A program made the translations under genes and the position numbers. From assembly GCA_037189645.1 (NCBI GenBank), contig JBBCIY010000002.1:1-64000 (forward strand): 64,000 bases of DNA, read 5' to 3'. Source of the stretch: Taishania sp037189645 (GTDB lineage: Bacteria > Bacteroidota > Bacteroidia > Flavobacteriales_D > Crocinitomicaceae). Shown here one piece after another: positions 1 to 9,800 of this stretch; position 1 is the first letter of the stretch; every line of letters begins with the position of its first letter. The notes beneath the pieces are model-generated. The model was not told where the DNA came from, did no database searches, and saw nothing but the letters and a program-made list of their open reading frames with translations.

Positions 1-3000
1 CTGTGGTGTAGGAATTTCCGTTCCCCTTCACCTCGTTGTCCATTTCCATCCCGTTGTAGCCATAGCGGTATGCATTTGCCACATGGTCTTTGCTTCTTTC
101 CGGCATCAGCATCCCGAACGGGTAGTAATCCGCTGTTCTGACCAGCACGGCTTCGTAATAAAGCGCTGTCGTCTCCCACGTTTTGCGGTCAGTGATTACT
201 GCTTCCACATTGCCTAAGTAATTGGAAAGCTCGTAATAGGTCTGCCCCTCCCGGTGGGTAACTACCAGCGGCTGGAACGGCTCATTGCCGTTGCTGTATA
301 TCGTCTTGTTCTGCCGCACCATTCCCAGGCGGGATGCGCCGTACACATGCTGCTCTTCCAGTACCGCGGTGTTGTTGCCTGTGCTCATCGTTACGTCATA
401 CACTGCCATTACCTGTCCGTTGGCATCGTAGGAGTAATATGTATAGTTCCAGTCCTGCTGCGGAAGGATAACCCCGCCGCTTCTCGGCTTTTCTATCTTC
501 AATACGCGTTGTCCGAACGGGTTGTAAACAAACTCCAATTGAGAGCTGTTGGCGTCGTCGCGGGTGATCTTCTTCATCTTCTTGTCGCCGTAGCGCCATT
601 CGATACCGGAGATGCCTTCGCTTTCATCGGAAAGGAGTTGCCCCAATGCATCGTAAACGTAATTACCCGGCTGCATGCCCGCTTTGATGTCGCCTGTATT
701 CAACGGGTTGCTGTCATCGGTACCGTGGTCTTTTACATAGTCCAGGCGGTTGCTCTTGCGTGTGCTCGATGCATTTACCAGGCCGTCCAGCCCCACATAA
801 TGATATTCCAGCTGATCCATGAACAAGCCGTTTGATATGATCCCGTTGCGTTGCAAGTTAGTGATATTTCCGTTCTTGTCATAGCTGTAGCTGTTAAAAT
901 ATTCGGTGGTGGCTGCAATTCCGTTCCAGCTATAGCTTAGGTTATCGTCAAAATAATAGGCGGTCATCTGTGTGAGGCGCTGCAGCTGGTCATAATGGAA
1001 GGCTTTTCCCATGGTAGCCATGCCCTCGATGGAGGTCACCACGCTGCGGATGTTCCCGTTGTAGAGGTTGCGGGCGTCGGCAGTGAGGGCACTTCCGGTG
1101 TAGCCGATCTCGAATGCCGAACCGTTAATGGAAGTGTAGTCGCCTTCGTAATAGCTCAGCGTATAGGCAGTCACGTCTTTCGCGAACAGTTGGTGCACGC
1201 TGCTGTTGTAGGAAAGATAGCCGGAGAAGCCGTCTTTCCCGGCATCCCTGGAAGCGTCCAGCACCGAAGCGTTCATTCCTTTCATCCACCCGTTGATGGT
1301 GTAGGCATAATCCTGCCCCTGTACCTGGTTCTGCCCGTACTCGGTGCGGGCAAGCGGTCCGTAATCGTAGTAACGGTAGTGCGCCTGCCGGTCGTAATGC
1401 ACCTTGCTGTCAACACTTGTTTCCACTTCCGTCAGGCGGTTGAGCGCGTCGTAGTGGTAGCGGTGCGTGATTTCGTCCGGCTTGTTTTCCTGATAAGCTG
1501 CTTCCGTTACGTTCCCGCTGATCAGCTCATAGGTGTACCGGGTATTTTTCGTGTCCTGCGCCACCGGTGCGAGCACCGGAACATCCTGTACCTGCTCTTT
1601 TACGTTTCCGTGCAGGTCATAGGAATAATGAGTGGCCGAAACGTAGCTCATCAGGGCTCCTTCGGTATCGTAATAGGCCACACTTGCGATCCGGAGCCGG
1701 AGGTGCTCCTGCACGCCGTTGGAGAACAGGGTGTTGATTCCCGTGTCCATCGGCTCGTCGTAGAAGGTCTTTGTGATTTCCGTCTGTGTGCCTGCATTGG
1801 CCCAGTTGCGGAATGCGGTTCCCAGGTCATCTGCTTTCAGGATGGTTTCCGTGAGTGCTGTACCGGTCTGGGTCTGTCCCACTTCTACCGGCCTCCCGGC
1901 TTCGTCATAGAACGTATAGCTGTATGTGTTCGCTGCTTTCTGTACAGGGTTCTGAGAAGCGGCAATGCGTCCGTAACGGTCATACCAGAACCGTGTCTCA
2001 CCATCCTGGTCGGGGTTGGTTGTCTCAACCGGCTGGTTGTATGAATTGTACGTATAAGTGGTCACGTATTCATGATTCCGGGTAATAGGAGTCACCGTGT
2101 TGTCGCCCGGCCCGGATACCTGTTGCTGCGCCGCGCGGATGTCCTGGTCCTGCCCGGCAACTTTCCGTACGCCTTCCGGAGCAACGGTTTTTACCAGGTT
2201 TCCTGCCTGATCGTAATAGAACAGGGTGTACTGGTAAATACGGGCAGGCCCTGTGTAGGAAAGGTTTTCCGTCTGGAATGCTTCCGAGCATTTGGCGGTA
2301 TATTCCTGCTTGAATGTTTCGTAAAGCCGGGCAAACTGCTGCCGGTAGTGGTCCAGCGAAGCAGTGTACAGCTCATCCAGCTCCGGCTGGTAGCAAGTGG
2401 TGGCAATGGTGTTATCGTAGTCATTGCACAGGAGCTGGCCTTCGTCTCCGCAGGTGCACTGGTTGGCGTTCATACAGTCGGTTATCCCGTCGATGAACCC
2501 TGTCTGGAGCAGCCCGCATGAAAAATAATGCACTTCTACCTGGAAGGTGTTATTATTGGCGTTACAGTCCGTCGTTTTCGGGATCATTGCCCCAAACGAA
2601 ACAATGTCTTCAAACCCGAAAGCAGCTGCTGTGGGGAGGGTCAGCTCTACATCACACGGATAGGTTCCGTCGGAAAACGTCATGGTAAGGGTCGTTCCCG
2701 AGACAGTACCTGAAAAATAGCGGCCCAGTCCCTGGTCACGCAGCAGGCTGTTCGCATACACGATGTTTTCCTGCATCAGGTCAACTGTTGTGGAAGCGGT
2801 GAGCTGTCCCCGGAAGGAAATCAGCTTCAGAATTGCCGAAAGCTCCTCGAACTGGGGATTCACTGTACAGTACGGATCGGTTTCCGTTGCAAGGCATCCC
2901 CTGATGAAAGCGTCATAATCGTCGTATTCCTTCAAAAACCCGAGCGCATTGTTCAGGTAGTTGGTCAGAAGCATGTAGGAAGTCTGTGCAGTTGAGAAAG

Positions 3001-6000
3001 CATCGTAGTTTTCTTTCAGAGTAGAATGCGTGTCAAACCCGAAGCGGTCCAGCAGGTCCTCCAGGTGTCCGCTGACAGTGATGCAGTCCGTACAGCCCTG
3101 TGAACCCGGGCAGGCCAGTGAAGGATGTACCTCGATATTGGTGGCGGCCAGCGTTGCATTTGCCCAGGACGGCCATTCATACCCCGGTTCCCAGCTTCCT
3201 CCTGATGGCCGGTCGATGATAGAGTTACATTCACACGCAATGAAATCAATGTCTTCCAGGGCAATTCCCGTTTGAGCCTCCAGCACTTCTTCCGGGTGGG
3301 TGAATCCGGATCCGGGAAGGTCATAATATGCCTGCAGCACCTTGTCGCACACACATACATCCAATGGAACGGCAGCATGGTCGATCATTGCATTGGTGTT
3401 TTCATACGGCAGCGGCTGGTCGATCAGCAGCTCCGAGCACAGCACGCTCTCCGTGTAGCCGTAGGAGGCAAGGATGGAGTTGATGGTATGCAGGCTGTTG
3501 CCCGGGTCGGTAGATGCCCCACCCGGGTGATCCTGGTCGCAGCCACTTGTGCACAAGGCCCTGAAATCAGTGAGGAGCCCTGCTTCATGTGCCGGGCTGA
3601 TGCCGCATCCCGCAAGCTTTTCCAGCCATTCCTGCGCATACGCTTCACAGGCGTCCTGGCATCCCTGTGCCGACATATTGTTCATTACATCCTGGATGTC
3701 CCCGGCCTCGGACGGGTCGCTGAAATCAATGCTTCCTCCTCCGTAGGCATCCGTTGCATCATTCAGTACCTGGTTTGCGAACCCAAGTCCCTGGAAATGC
3801 GGCCATTTTCCGGCATAATCACCCGTACCTGTCCCGATGACCGGCATGGAAGAGCAGTTCGCTGCCGCGTACGCTGCCTGTGCGGTATAGATATAGTTCT
3901 GCTTGAGTTCCAGGTAATATGTGCGGTAGTTGATCCAGACAAGATCTTTCAGGCATTCAATGTCTGCAAATTTGACAATGTCATTCAGCTCTGTGCAGCT
4001 CTTGGTAGTGATATTCAGCTCCGGGTTGGCCTGATTGTAGGCAGCAAGGATCGCAAAGTTCCAGACAGAGAACCCGCAAGGTGATCCGGGCGATCCCAGG
4101 TCTTTGTAGGTACGCATGCTGTATTCCATATCTGCAGCATAGGCCGCCCCTGGTCCTCCCGGTGCGAAGAACGGGTCTTCGTGCACATCGCAGTTGGAAA
4201 AATTAAACCCGAAAAAAGCTGATCCGGGGCCTGCATCAGGAGTGGTGGAGAAATCAAGCGGCAGGAAATAACCGCCGGTCTGTGTAGTGGCATTGTAGCT
4301 GATGGCTTCGTCAAACGTATAGGTTGCAAGCATGGCCTGGCTATAGGCATAAGAAGCAGCACTGGCATCGCAAAACCCGAGCATGCAGCTTTCAGGATGA
4401 GCATCCGGCTCGTTTTCGATGAGGTAGTTTGCCCACGAAGCATCGAACAGCAGGATGTAATTTTTCAGGCTCAGCGCGGAAGGAGCCACCAGTGTGTTGG
4501 TTACAGGATCCAGGACGGTGATCGTTCCGAAATCAAAAGTGGTATACAGCGGTGTGGAACCGTAAAAAATGGAGGTCGGATCCGTTGCGGAATACACGCC
4601 TGCTGATACACTGTAACGGGCATATTGTCCGCCAGGAGTAATGTCAGCGGCCATCAGCAGCTTTGTCAGGTCACAGTCTTTCGCAGTGTCGTATTCCGTC
4701 AGGTATTCTTCATCGTCACATCCCGGGAATGTTTCCTGGCTGTAAAATTCGTTGAATACCGTGCTCAGCGGCGTAAGGCATTCATCGGTGACGTTATCAA
4801 TGTACATGCACCAGTAATCATTGACCGCCTCCGGGCTCACACGCAGTGTTTTTGTAAAAGTGTATTCTCCTTTCGGGAACGTCAGCACAAAAGTCGTGTC
4901 GTAGTCTGTTGTCCCGTTACACAGTTGATCCAGTGATGCTCCGTTCAGCGTAGTGGAAACTTCCCTCAGCACCGTACCGCATTTTTCCTCTATCTTCAAT
5001 TCCAGCTCATACACACAGTCAAAGCAGACTGGAGCTACTGTGCAGACACTCTGGTATTGCTGTGGTGTAAATGCATACGTCACCTCGTAGTTCTCATTGT
5101 CTTCAGCGAAATACTGGGTATAAGTGAGCGTTGCCAATGCTTCCGTATAATCCGGGATCTGCCCCGAACCGTCGATCATGACCGGGAAGGTAAGCTCTTC
5201 CGATACCGTTCCATCCAGCTCATCCAGGTTCGACGGAGGAGGTCCCATCATATAGCTCGCGACAACCCGGCCTGCCAGATCAGTGTATTGCACGTATACC
5301 TGTCCGTTCGGGTCAACGGTAACCAGTTTCTGGTAATGGGTGGCGTCGCCGACTTCTTCCCCGAAGAGCTGGTACAGCTCGGGTTGTGTCGCTGTGACAT
5401 AGTAATACTGTGTTTCATGTCCGTTGCCCAGTGTAAGCTCCGCTCCGGCGGCAGCGTTTCTGTCCACCCGCCCGGTAAAGTCCTGCAGGTAATGGATCCG
5501 GGAATACGGAAAGTTTTCTGCGTCGGGAATGGTACCGTTGGCTCCTTCCTTGTCCGGATTCTCTGGTGAATAGTAGCGGGATGCTCCATACTGGTCAGAC
5601 ATACCGTACGGATCAAAGACGCACACGCCGTCCGATGTGGACGGATCGTCAAAGGTCTGGTACTTGAATGACGGATCTCCGCTGACGGCTGCCCTGTTGA
5701 AATTGGGGTGATGAACCGGGTAGGAGGCATCCAGCGGAGTAGGCAGGTCTGCTACTACCACACGCCCCAGCTCATCGAAATAAACGTTGGATACAACTGT
5801 TTGCCCGGTTGCCGTATTCCGTGCAACCGTCTGCCGCCCGCGTCCGAGTCCGTCTCCGAAGGAAACTGCTTCAAAGCGCTTTCCTTCCTCTGTAAACGAA
5901 GCCTGGTGTGCCCAGTTCATGCCTGGGTCATACTCCCTGCCGATAAAGATCACCTGGTCGGAAGGGTGGTGCATGCCGATCAGTCCTGATTCAGGTGCCG

Positions 6001-6856
6001 ACCATTGCAGGTCACTGCGGATCTTCTGTGAAAAATCGTTCCCTCCGCGCATCACCGGCCGGACCCGGAAGATAAAATACCCGTGGTCGTAGATATTCGG
6101 TACCCGATAGTAATTGGCAGCCAGCTCCACACGGGTGGAATTGCGGTAATAATCAAACGGGATTGTATTGACCGGTTTATATGTTTCACTGATGAGTGTA
6201 TAGTCATTGATGTGTACGTATTCCAGCTCATAGCTTTCGGCACCCGGGTAAAAATCCCAGGACAGGTCGATGAACTCGTTCGACGGATCGCTGAACGGGG
6301 AAGGAGAAGCAGAGAACGGGTAAGGGGTCGCCAGGAGATGGGACACCTGCATGCCGTTTGAAGTGTAGTAACGTTCTGTTTCAATGCTGCCTTCAATAAA
6401 AATGTTTTCTTCCTCCACGTTCGTCAATCCCGTAATGGTAATGTTCATACGGTTCGCTCCCTCGAAAACAAACGAAGAACGGTCTTTTATTTCCAGGTTG
6501 CCATCCGTGTTGTACTCCACGAAAAGGGTCCGGTTCACGGTTGTTTCATCAAACGAAAGCGTCGTTGGATTCCAGGTTTCGTAGACGATCTTTACGGTAA
6601 CCTGTCCGTTAAAGCTTGTTTGCTGTTTCACGGAAGGATCAAGCCCTACGGTTACCTTATTGGAGATCCTGTAATTGGTATACCTGGACGACCAGCCCGA
6701 AGGGTCGTCTTTCATATCAAAATACTTGTCATCCGCAACCAGGAAGGAAGCATTGACAGCGACTTGTGTTCCCGAGATCCTCGAGCTGAAATGTTCTTTC
6801 CCTCCGAAAACGCTGAGAGAAATGATTATTGTAAAAAATAACAGATATATTTTCAT
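1..6856 (-). CDS. Giant secreted YD/RHS-repeat protein (DUF6443-like), 3' end cut by window edge
   Basis: The frame is open from an ATG at 6856 down to the window edge, at least 2285 codons without a stop. The N-terminus (MKIYLLFFTIIISLSVFG) is a signal peptide. About residues 150-260 look like a fibronectin-type segment, followed near residue 320 by a GDGLGRGRQTV block of the kind seen in DUF6443 proteins. A cysteine-rich stretch lies around residues 900-1400 (for example GCQDACEAYAQEW, CTSGCDQDHPGG). From about residue 1540 onward YD repeats occur (YDQAGNLVKTV, YDRYGRIAAS, YDALNRLTEV, YDKNGNITNL, YDALGQLLSD). The last visible residues, YYPFGMLMPERS and YGYNGMEMDNEVKGNG, are the beginning of the RHS core. 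The core end and any C-terminal toxin tip would lie beyond base 1. It starts 19 bases after the stop of the preceding giant gene, so they are surely co-transcribed. RHS proteins form shells that encapsulate or present a C-terminal effector; the role here is inference. Confidence 0.9.
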   Translation of the reverse strand, partial: MKIYLLFFTIIISLSVFGGKEHFSSRISGTQVAVNASFLVADDKYFDMKDDPSGWSSRYTNYRISNKVTVGLDPSVKQQTSFNGQVTVKIVYETWNPTTLSFDETTVNRTLFVEYNTDGNLEIKDRSSFVFEGANRMNITITGLTNVEEENIFIEGSIETERYYTSNGMQVSHLLATPYPFSASPSPFSDPSNEFIDLSWDFYPGAESYELEYVHINDYTLISETYKPVNTIPFDYYRNSTRVELAANYYRVPNIYDHGYFIFRVRPVMRGGNDFSQKIRSDLQWSAPESGLIGMHHPSDQVIFIGREYDPGMNWAHQASFTEEGKRFEAVSFGDGLGRGRQTVARNTATGQTVVSNVYFDELGRVVVADLPTPLDASYPVHHPNFNRAAVSGDPSFKYQTFDDPSTSDGVCVFDPYGMSDQYGASRYYSPENPDKEGANGTIPDAENFPYSRIHYLQDFTGRVDRNAAAGAELTLGNGHETQYYYVTATQPELYQLFGEEVGDATHYQKLVTVDPNGQVYVQYTDLAGRVVASYMMGPPPSNLDELDGTVSEELTFPVMIDGSGQIPDYTEALATLTYTQYFAEDNENYEVTYAFTPQQYQSVCTVAPVCFDCVYELELKIEEKCGTVLREVSTTLNGASLDQLCNGTTDYDTTFVLTFPKGEYTFTKTLRVSPEAVNDYWCMYIDNVTDECLTPLSTVFNEFYSQETFPGCDDEEYLTEYDTAKDCDLTKLLMAADITPGGQYARYSVSAGVYSATDPTSIFYGSTPLYTTFDFGTITVLDPVTNTLVAPSALSLKNYILLFDASWANYLIENEPDAHPESCMLGFCDASAASYAYSQAMLATYTFDEAISYNATTQTGGYFLPLDFSTTPDAGPGSAFFGFNFSNCDVHEDPFFAPGGPGAAYAADMEYSMRTYKDLGSPGSPCGFSVWNFAILAAYNQANPELNITTKSCTELNDIVKFADIECLKDLVWINYRTYYLELKQNYIYTAQAAYAAANCSSMPVIGTGTGDYAGKWPHFQGLGFANQVLNDATDAYGGGSIDFSDPSEAGDIQDVMNNMSAQGCQDACEAYAQEWLEKLAGCGISPAHEAGLLTDFRALCTSGCDQDHPGGASTDPGNSLHTINSILASYGYTESVLCSELLIDQPLPYENTNAMIDHAAVPLDVCVCDKVLQAYYDLPGSGFTHPEEVLEAQTGIALEDIDFIACECNSIIDRPSGGSWEPGYEWPSWANATLAATNIEVHPSLACPGSQGCTDCITVSGHLEDLLDRFGFDTHSTLKENYDAFSTAQTSYMLLTNYLNNALGFLKEYDDYDAFIRGCLATETDPYCTVNPQFEELSAILKLISFRGQLTASTTVDLMQENIVYANSLLRDQGLGRYFSGTVSGTTLTMTFSDGTYPCDVELTLPTAAAFGFEDIVSFGAMIPKTTDCNANNNTFQVEVHYFSCGLLQTGFIDGITDCMNANQCTCGDEGQLLCNDYDNTIATTCYQPELDELYTASLDHYRQQFARLYETFKQEYTAKCSEAFQTENLSYTGPARIYQYTLFYYDQAGNLVKTVAPEGVRKVAGQDQDIRAAQQQVSGPGDNTVTPITRNHEYVTTYTYNSYNQPVETTNPDQDGETRFWYDRYGRIAASQNPVQKAANTYSYTFYDEAGRPVEVGQTQTGTALTETILKADDLGTAFRNWANAGTQTEITKTFYDEPMDTGINTLFSNGVQEHLRLRIASVAYYDTEGALMSYVSATHYSYDLHGNVKEQVQDVPVLAPVAQDTKNTRYTYELISGNVTEAAYQENKPDEITHRYHYDALNRLTEVETSVDSKVHYDRQAHYRYYDYGPLARTEYGQNQVQGQDYAYTINGWMKGMNASVLDASRDAGKDGFSGYLSYNSSVHQLFAKDVTAYTLSYYEGDYTSINGSAFEIGYTGSALTADARNLYNGNIRSVVTSIEGMATMGKAFHYDQLQRLTQMTAYYFDDNLSYSWNGIAATTEYFNSYSYDKNGNITNLQRNGIISNGLFMDQLEYHYVGLDGLVNASSTRKSNRLDYVKDHGTDDSNPLNTGDIKAGMQPGNYVYDALGQLLSDESEGISGIEWRYGDKKMKKITRDDANSSQLEFVYNPFGQRVLKIEKPRSGGVILPQQDWNYTYYSYDANGQVMAVYDVTMSTGNNTAVLEEQHVYGASRLGMVRQNKTIYSNGNEPFQPLVVTHREGQTYYELSNYLGNVEAVITDRKTWETTALYYEAVLVRTADYYPFGMLMPERSKDHVANAYRYGYNGMEMDNEVKGNGNSYTT

Positions 6857-6875
6857 AACGTGCGGCATCAGTTAA

Positions 6876-9800
6876 TTATTCATGAATAGGATAGGATTTA
6901 AGACTGCCCGATTCCTGTTCCATGACTGTTTTGATTCCCTCGACTGTTTCCACACGGATGCGGACCAGGTTAAGGTTCTCATCATAGTTGTAATAAGTGG
7001 TGAAATTATACCCGTCATGTGTTGCCAGTGGCAGGAATGTCACCGGGTCATATACGGTTGTCTGCATGCCTGCCAGGAATGGATGTATCCGCAGATCATC
7101 GAAAAAGACGGCAGCTGATGTGTGGGCATTTTTCAGGCTCACCGTAATGGCCCCGGCGCCCGGAGGAATGGTAAATACTCCTTCCACTCTTCTCCACCCA
7201 TCGATTTCAGGTCCGTCAGGTTGAAATGCAAATGTTCCTCCTCCGGCGATCTGTACCTCTACCTGTGAAGTTTGCGGGTTTCCGTGGATCCATGCTCCGA
7301 TGACGTATTTTCCGGGGGTTGGTGAGAATGTCGGCAGACAGGCACAGGAATCCATTCCTACTCCTTTCTCCACGATGACATCCGTTAACTCAACCGGGGA
7401 ACATACTCCGGATGAAGAAATGGTCTTTGTAACAGCAGCTGTTTTGGAGGCATTTATTTTTAAGGAGGCCAGCCCGCTGTGCCGGACGGTATGATCAATG
7501 GAAATACCGCTTTCAGGCTCTGTAGTAACCTGAAAGTAGTCAAAATGAGAGCTTCCCGGAACCGTAGATCTGCACCGGAGGTCTCCTTCCACAAGGGTGT
7601 AGTCTTCAAATCCGTCAAAAGCGATTTGTCTTCTCATGGCATTCACCGCTTGCGCAGTAACCAGTGCGTTGTAAGTATCTCCGTAACCTGTCAGCACAGA
7701 AGAATAGACATTGATCTGGTCTTTGGCTTCAACCGCGTTGGCATATTTATCGAATAAGGTTGAATTTCCGAGCGGGCGCCAGTTCCTGTATGGGTCGGAT
7801 GTACTGTGACCTGAGTGGCTGGCAGAATGGATAGGCGACCATTTTCCTGCGTTGTCACTTTCGTAAAACAGTACAAAATTGGCTTCTGAAGGATTATTGG
7901 TACGATATGCACCATCAAACCGGATCCCGTGTGGGTCGTCAGCCGCTCGTTCGGACTGCCATGCAAATTGCCTGTCCACCACCAGGTCACCACGCATTCC
8001 GTAATTGTACGGGTTGTACTGCATTCCAGGAGTGAGTTCATTGCAGAAGCACTCACTGCTGAGCCGGTCCCGGTAAGTGATCGCGGAAGCGGACAATATC
8101 TGGTTTTCCGGGCATGTTATGAACGTTCCCGTTGCCGGGTTCACCTTGGTTGTGAACCCCTGCATGGTTTCCAGTAAACGATTGTCTCTTGCCGATTTCA
8201 GGATGACAACGGGCCGGTCTCCCGATGCAGTTGGTATGTAGATACTACCGTCTTCCGGTGTCACCAGGAACAATCTTCCGTCTTCCGGCCACGGCCAGTT
8301 CTGGGAAACCTGTAGCCTGTACCCATCCACCAGTACGATATCGCCGGGTGTCAGTGCATCATTGGCATTGACAGGAGAAGGGGTAAAATACCCGTTCAGT
8401 CCCAGGTTGATGGTCGTGCTTCTTCCGTTTGCCCCGTCTAGTTCCCGGAGTTCTTTGTATTTCCAGTGCGATGGATAGTTGACCTGGTACAGCCTGTCAT
8501 TGTACTCATCGGTGAGCTGGCTCACAACGGGAGTTCCTGTATAGATGTCAAAAACAGTGGTCTGTGTGGTATTTACGCTTCCCAGGTACTCTGTTGTTAC
8601 GCTTTTTAAAACAGCCGAATAATTGATGTGTTTGATCAATGCGTGAGAGTAGAAAGCACGTTCCCGGCTGCCCATGGAAAAGATAGGGGAGAAATTGGGA
8701 TAAAATCCGAACAGAGGCGTCCAGTTCAGGACAAAATCCAGTCCCATTTGAAAAAACTTGTTTTCGTCGGTATAGTATTTCGAATCTGCATGAATATCGT
8801 ATTCTATGGCTGCGTTGTACATTTTAATTTCTCCGGAACGTTCGGCCATTTTCACTTGTTCTCCTTTCCCGTAATAATCGTAAACGGTCTTGGAAATGGT
8901 GATGTCCTCATTCTGCAGGTTCTTCTTGGAGACTTCCGCCAGGCGGATCTTCCCGTGAAAATCGTTGGTTTCCGTTACATATCCCTGGGTGATCCCGTAG
9001 ATATCGCGTACTTTTCCGGTAATGATATTGTTCTTTTTGATCTTTGCAGACTTGTCAATCGTTGTCGATCTGGACACCGTTGGGTGGTCTTTTGCTGTGT
9101 AATACTTCGTGACGGATTTCCCATAGTTTCCTGCTTCAATGAATGTCACCTCCACTTTTTCATATCCTACTACCGGTTTCGGGTACAGTTGGTAGTCTAC
9201 CGGTCCGGGAACAAACCTGTTCTCGTCCGGGAACTTTTTCTTAATGTTGACATACTTGATCCAGTCATTGAACGGGTTTTCATCGATGATGGCCATCGGC
9301 TCGAAAGCAGCTACGCCCGTAGAATACTCTTCCCGGTTGATCGTTGTGCTGTATTTGTACCTCCAGGAATACTGGCTGTTATATTCCCCGGAAAGCTGTT
9401 CCCAGTTATCGAAGTACCGGATCTCTTTCACCCGGGTACCTCCTCCGTACTTGGTATAGTCCGGTTCGTTCAGGCGTATGCAGGATCTGTTTCCTGTAAA
9501 TTCAGTACAATAGCCAGCGTCCGAAACCATGTATTTATACATGTCGTTTCCGAAAAATACTTTCCAGTCGATGGACATATCACCTTCGGAATCAGGATCA
9601 GAACCATATACCTTGTCCACCAGGGTAGCTCTTGCGTATTCCAGGGCTGTGAGTTGCATCGGGTGCATGGCGATCGTTCCTTTCTTCACCTTGTCTGTCC
9701 CTTTCTTTTCACGTGCACCTGTATGGACGGGATCCACAATCACATACCCGTATTCGTAGTTTCCCTGAGGCGAAGGCGGCATGGCACCGTAAGAAGGTGT

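Noticed and set aside
995..2044. A 349-codon plus-strand ORF inside the RHS gene
   Set aside because: It runs opposite to a continuous 2285-codon minus-strand frame with recognisable YD repeats, so it is a reverse-frame artefact.
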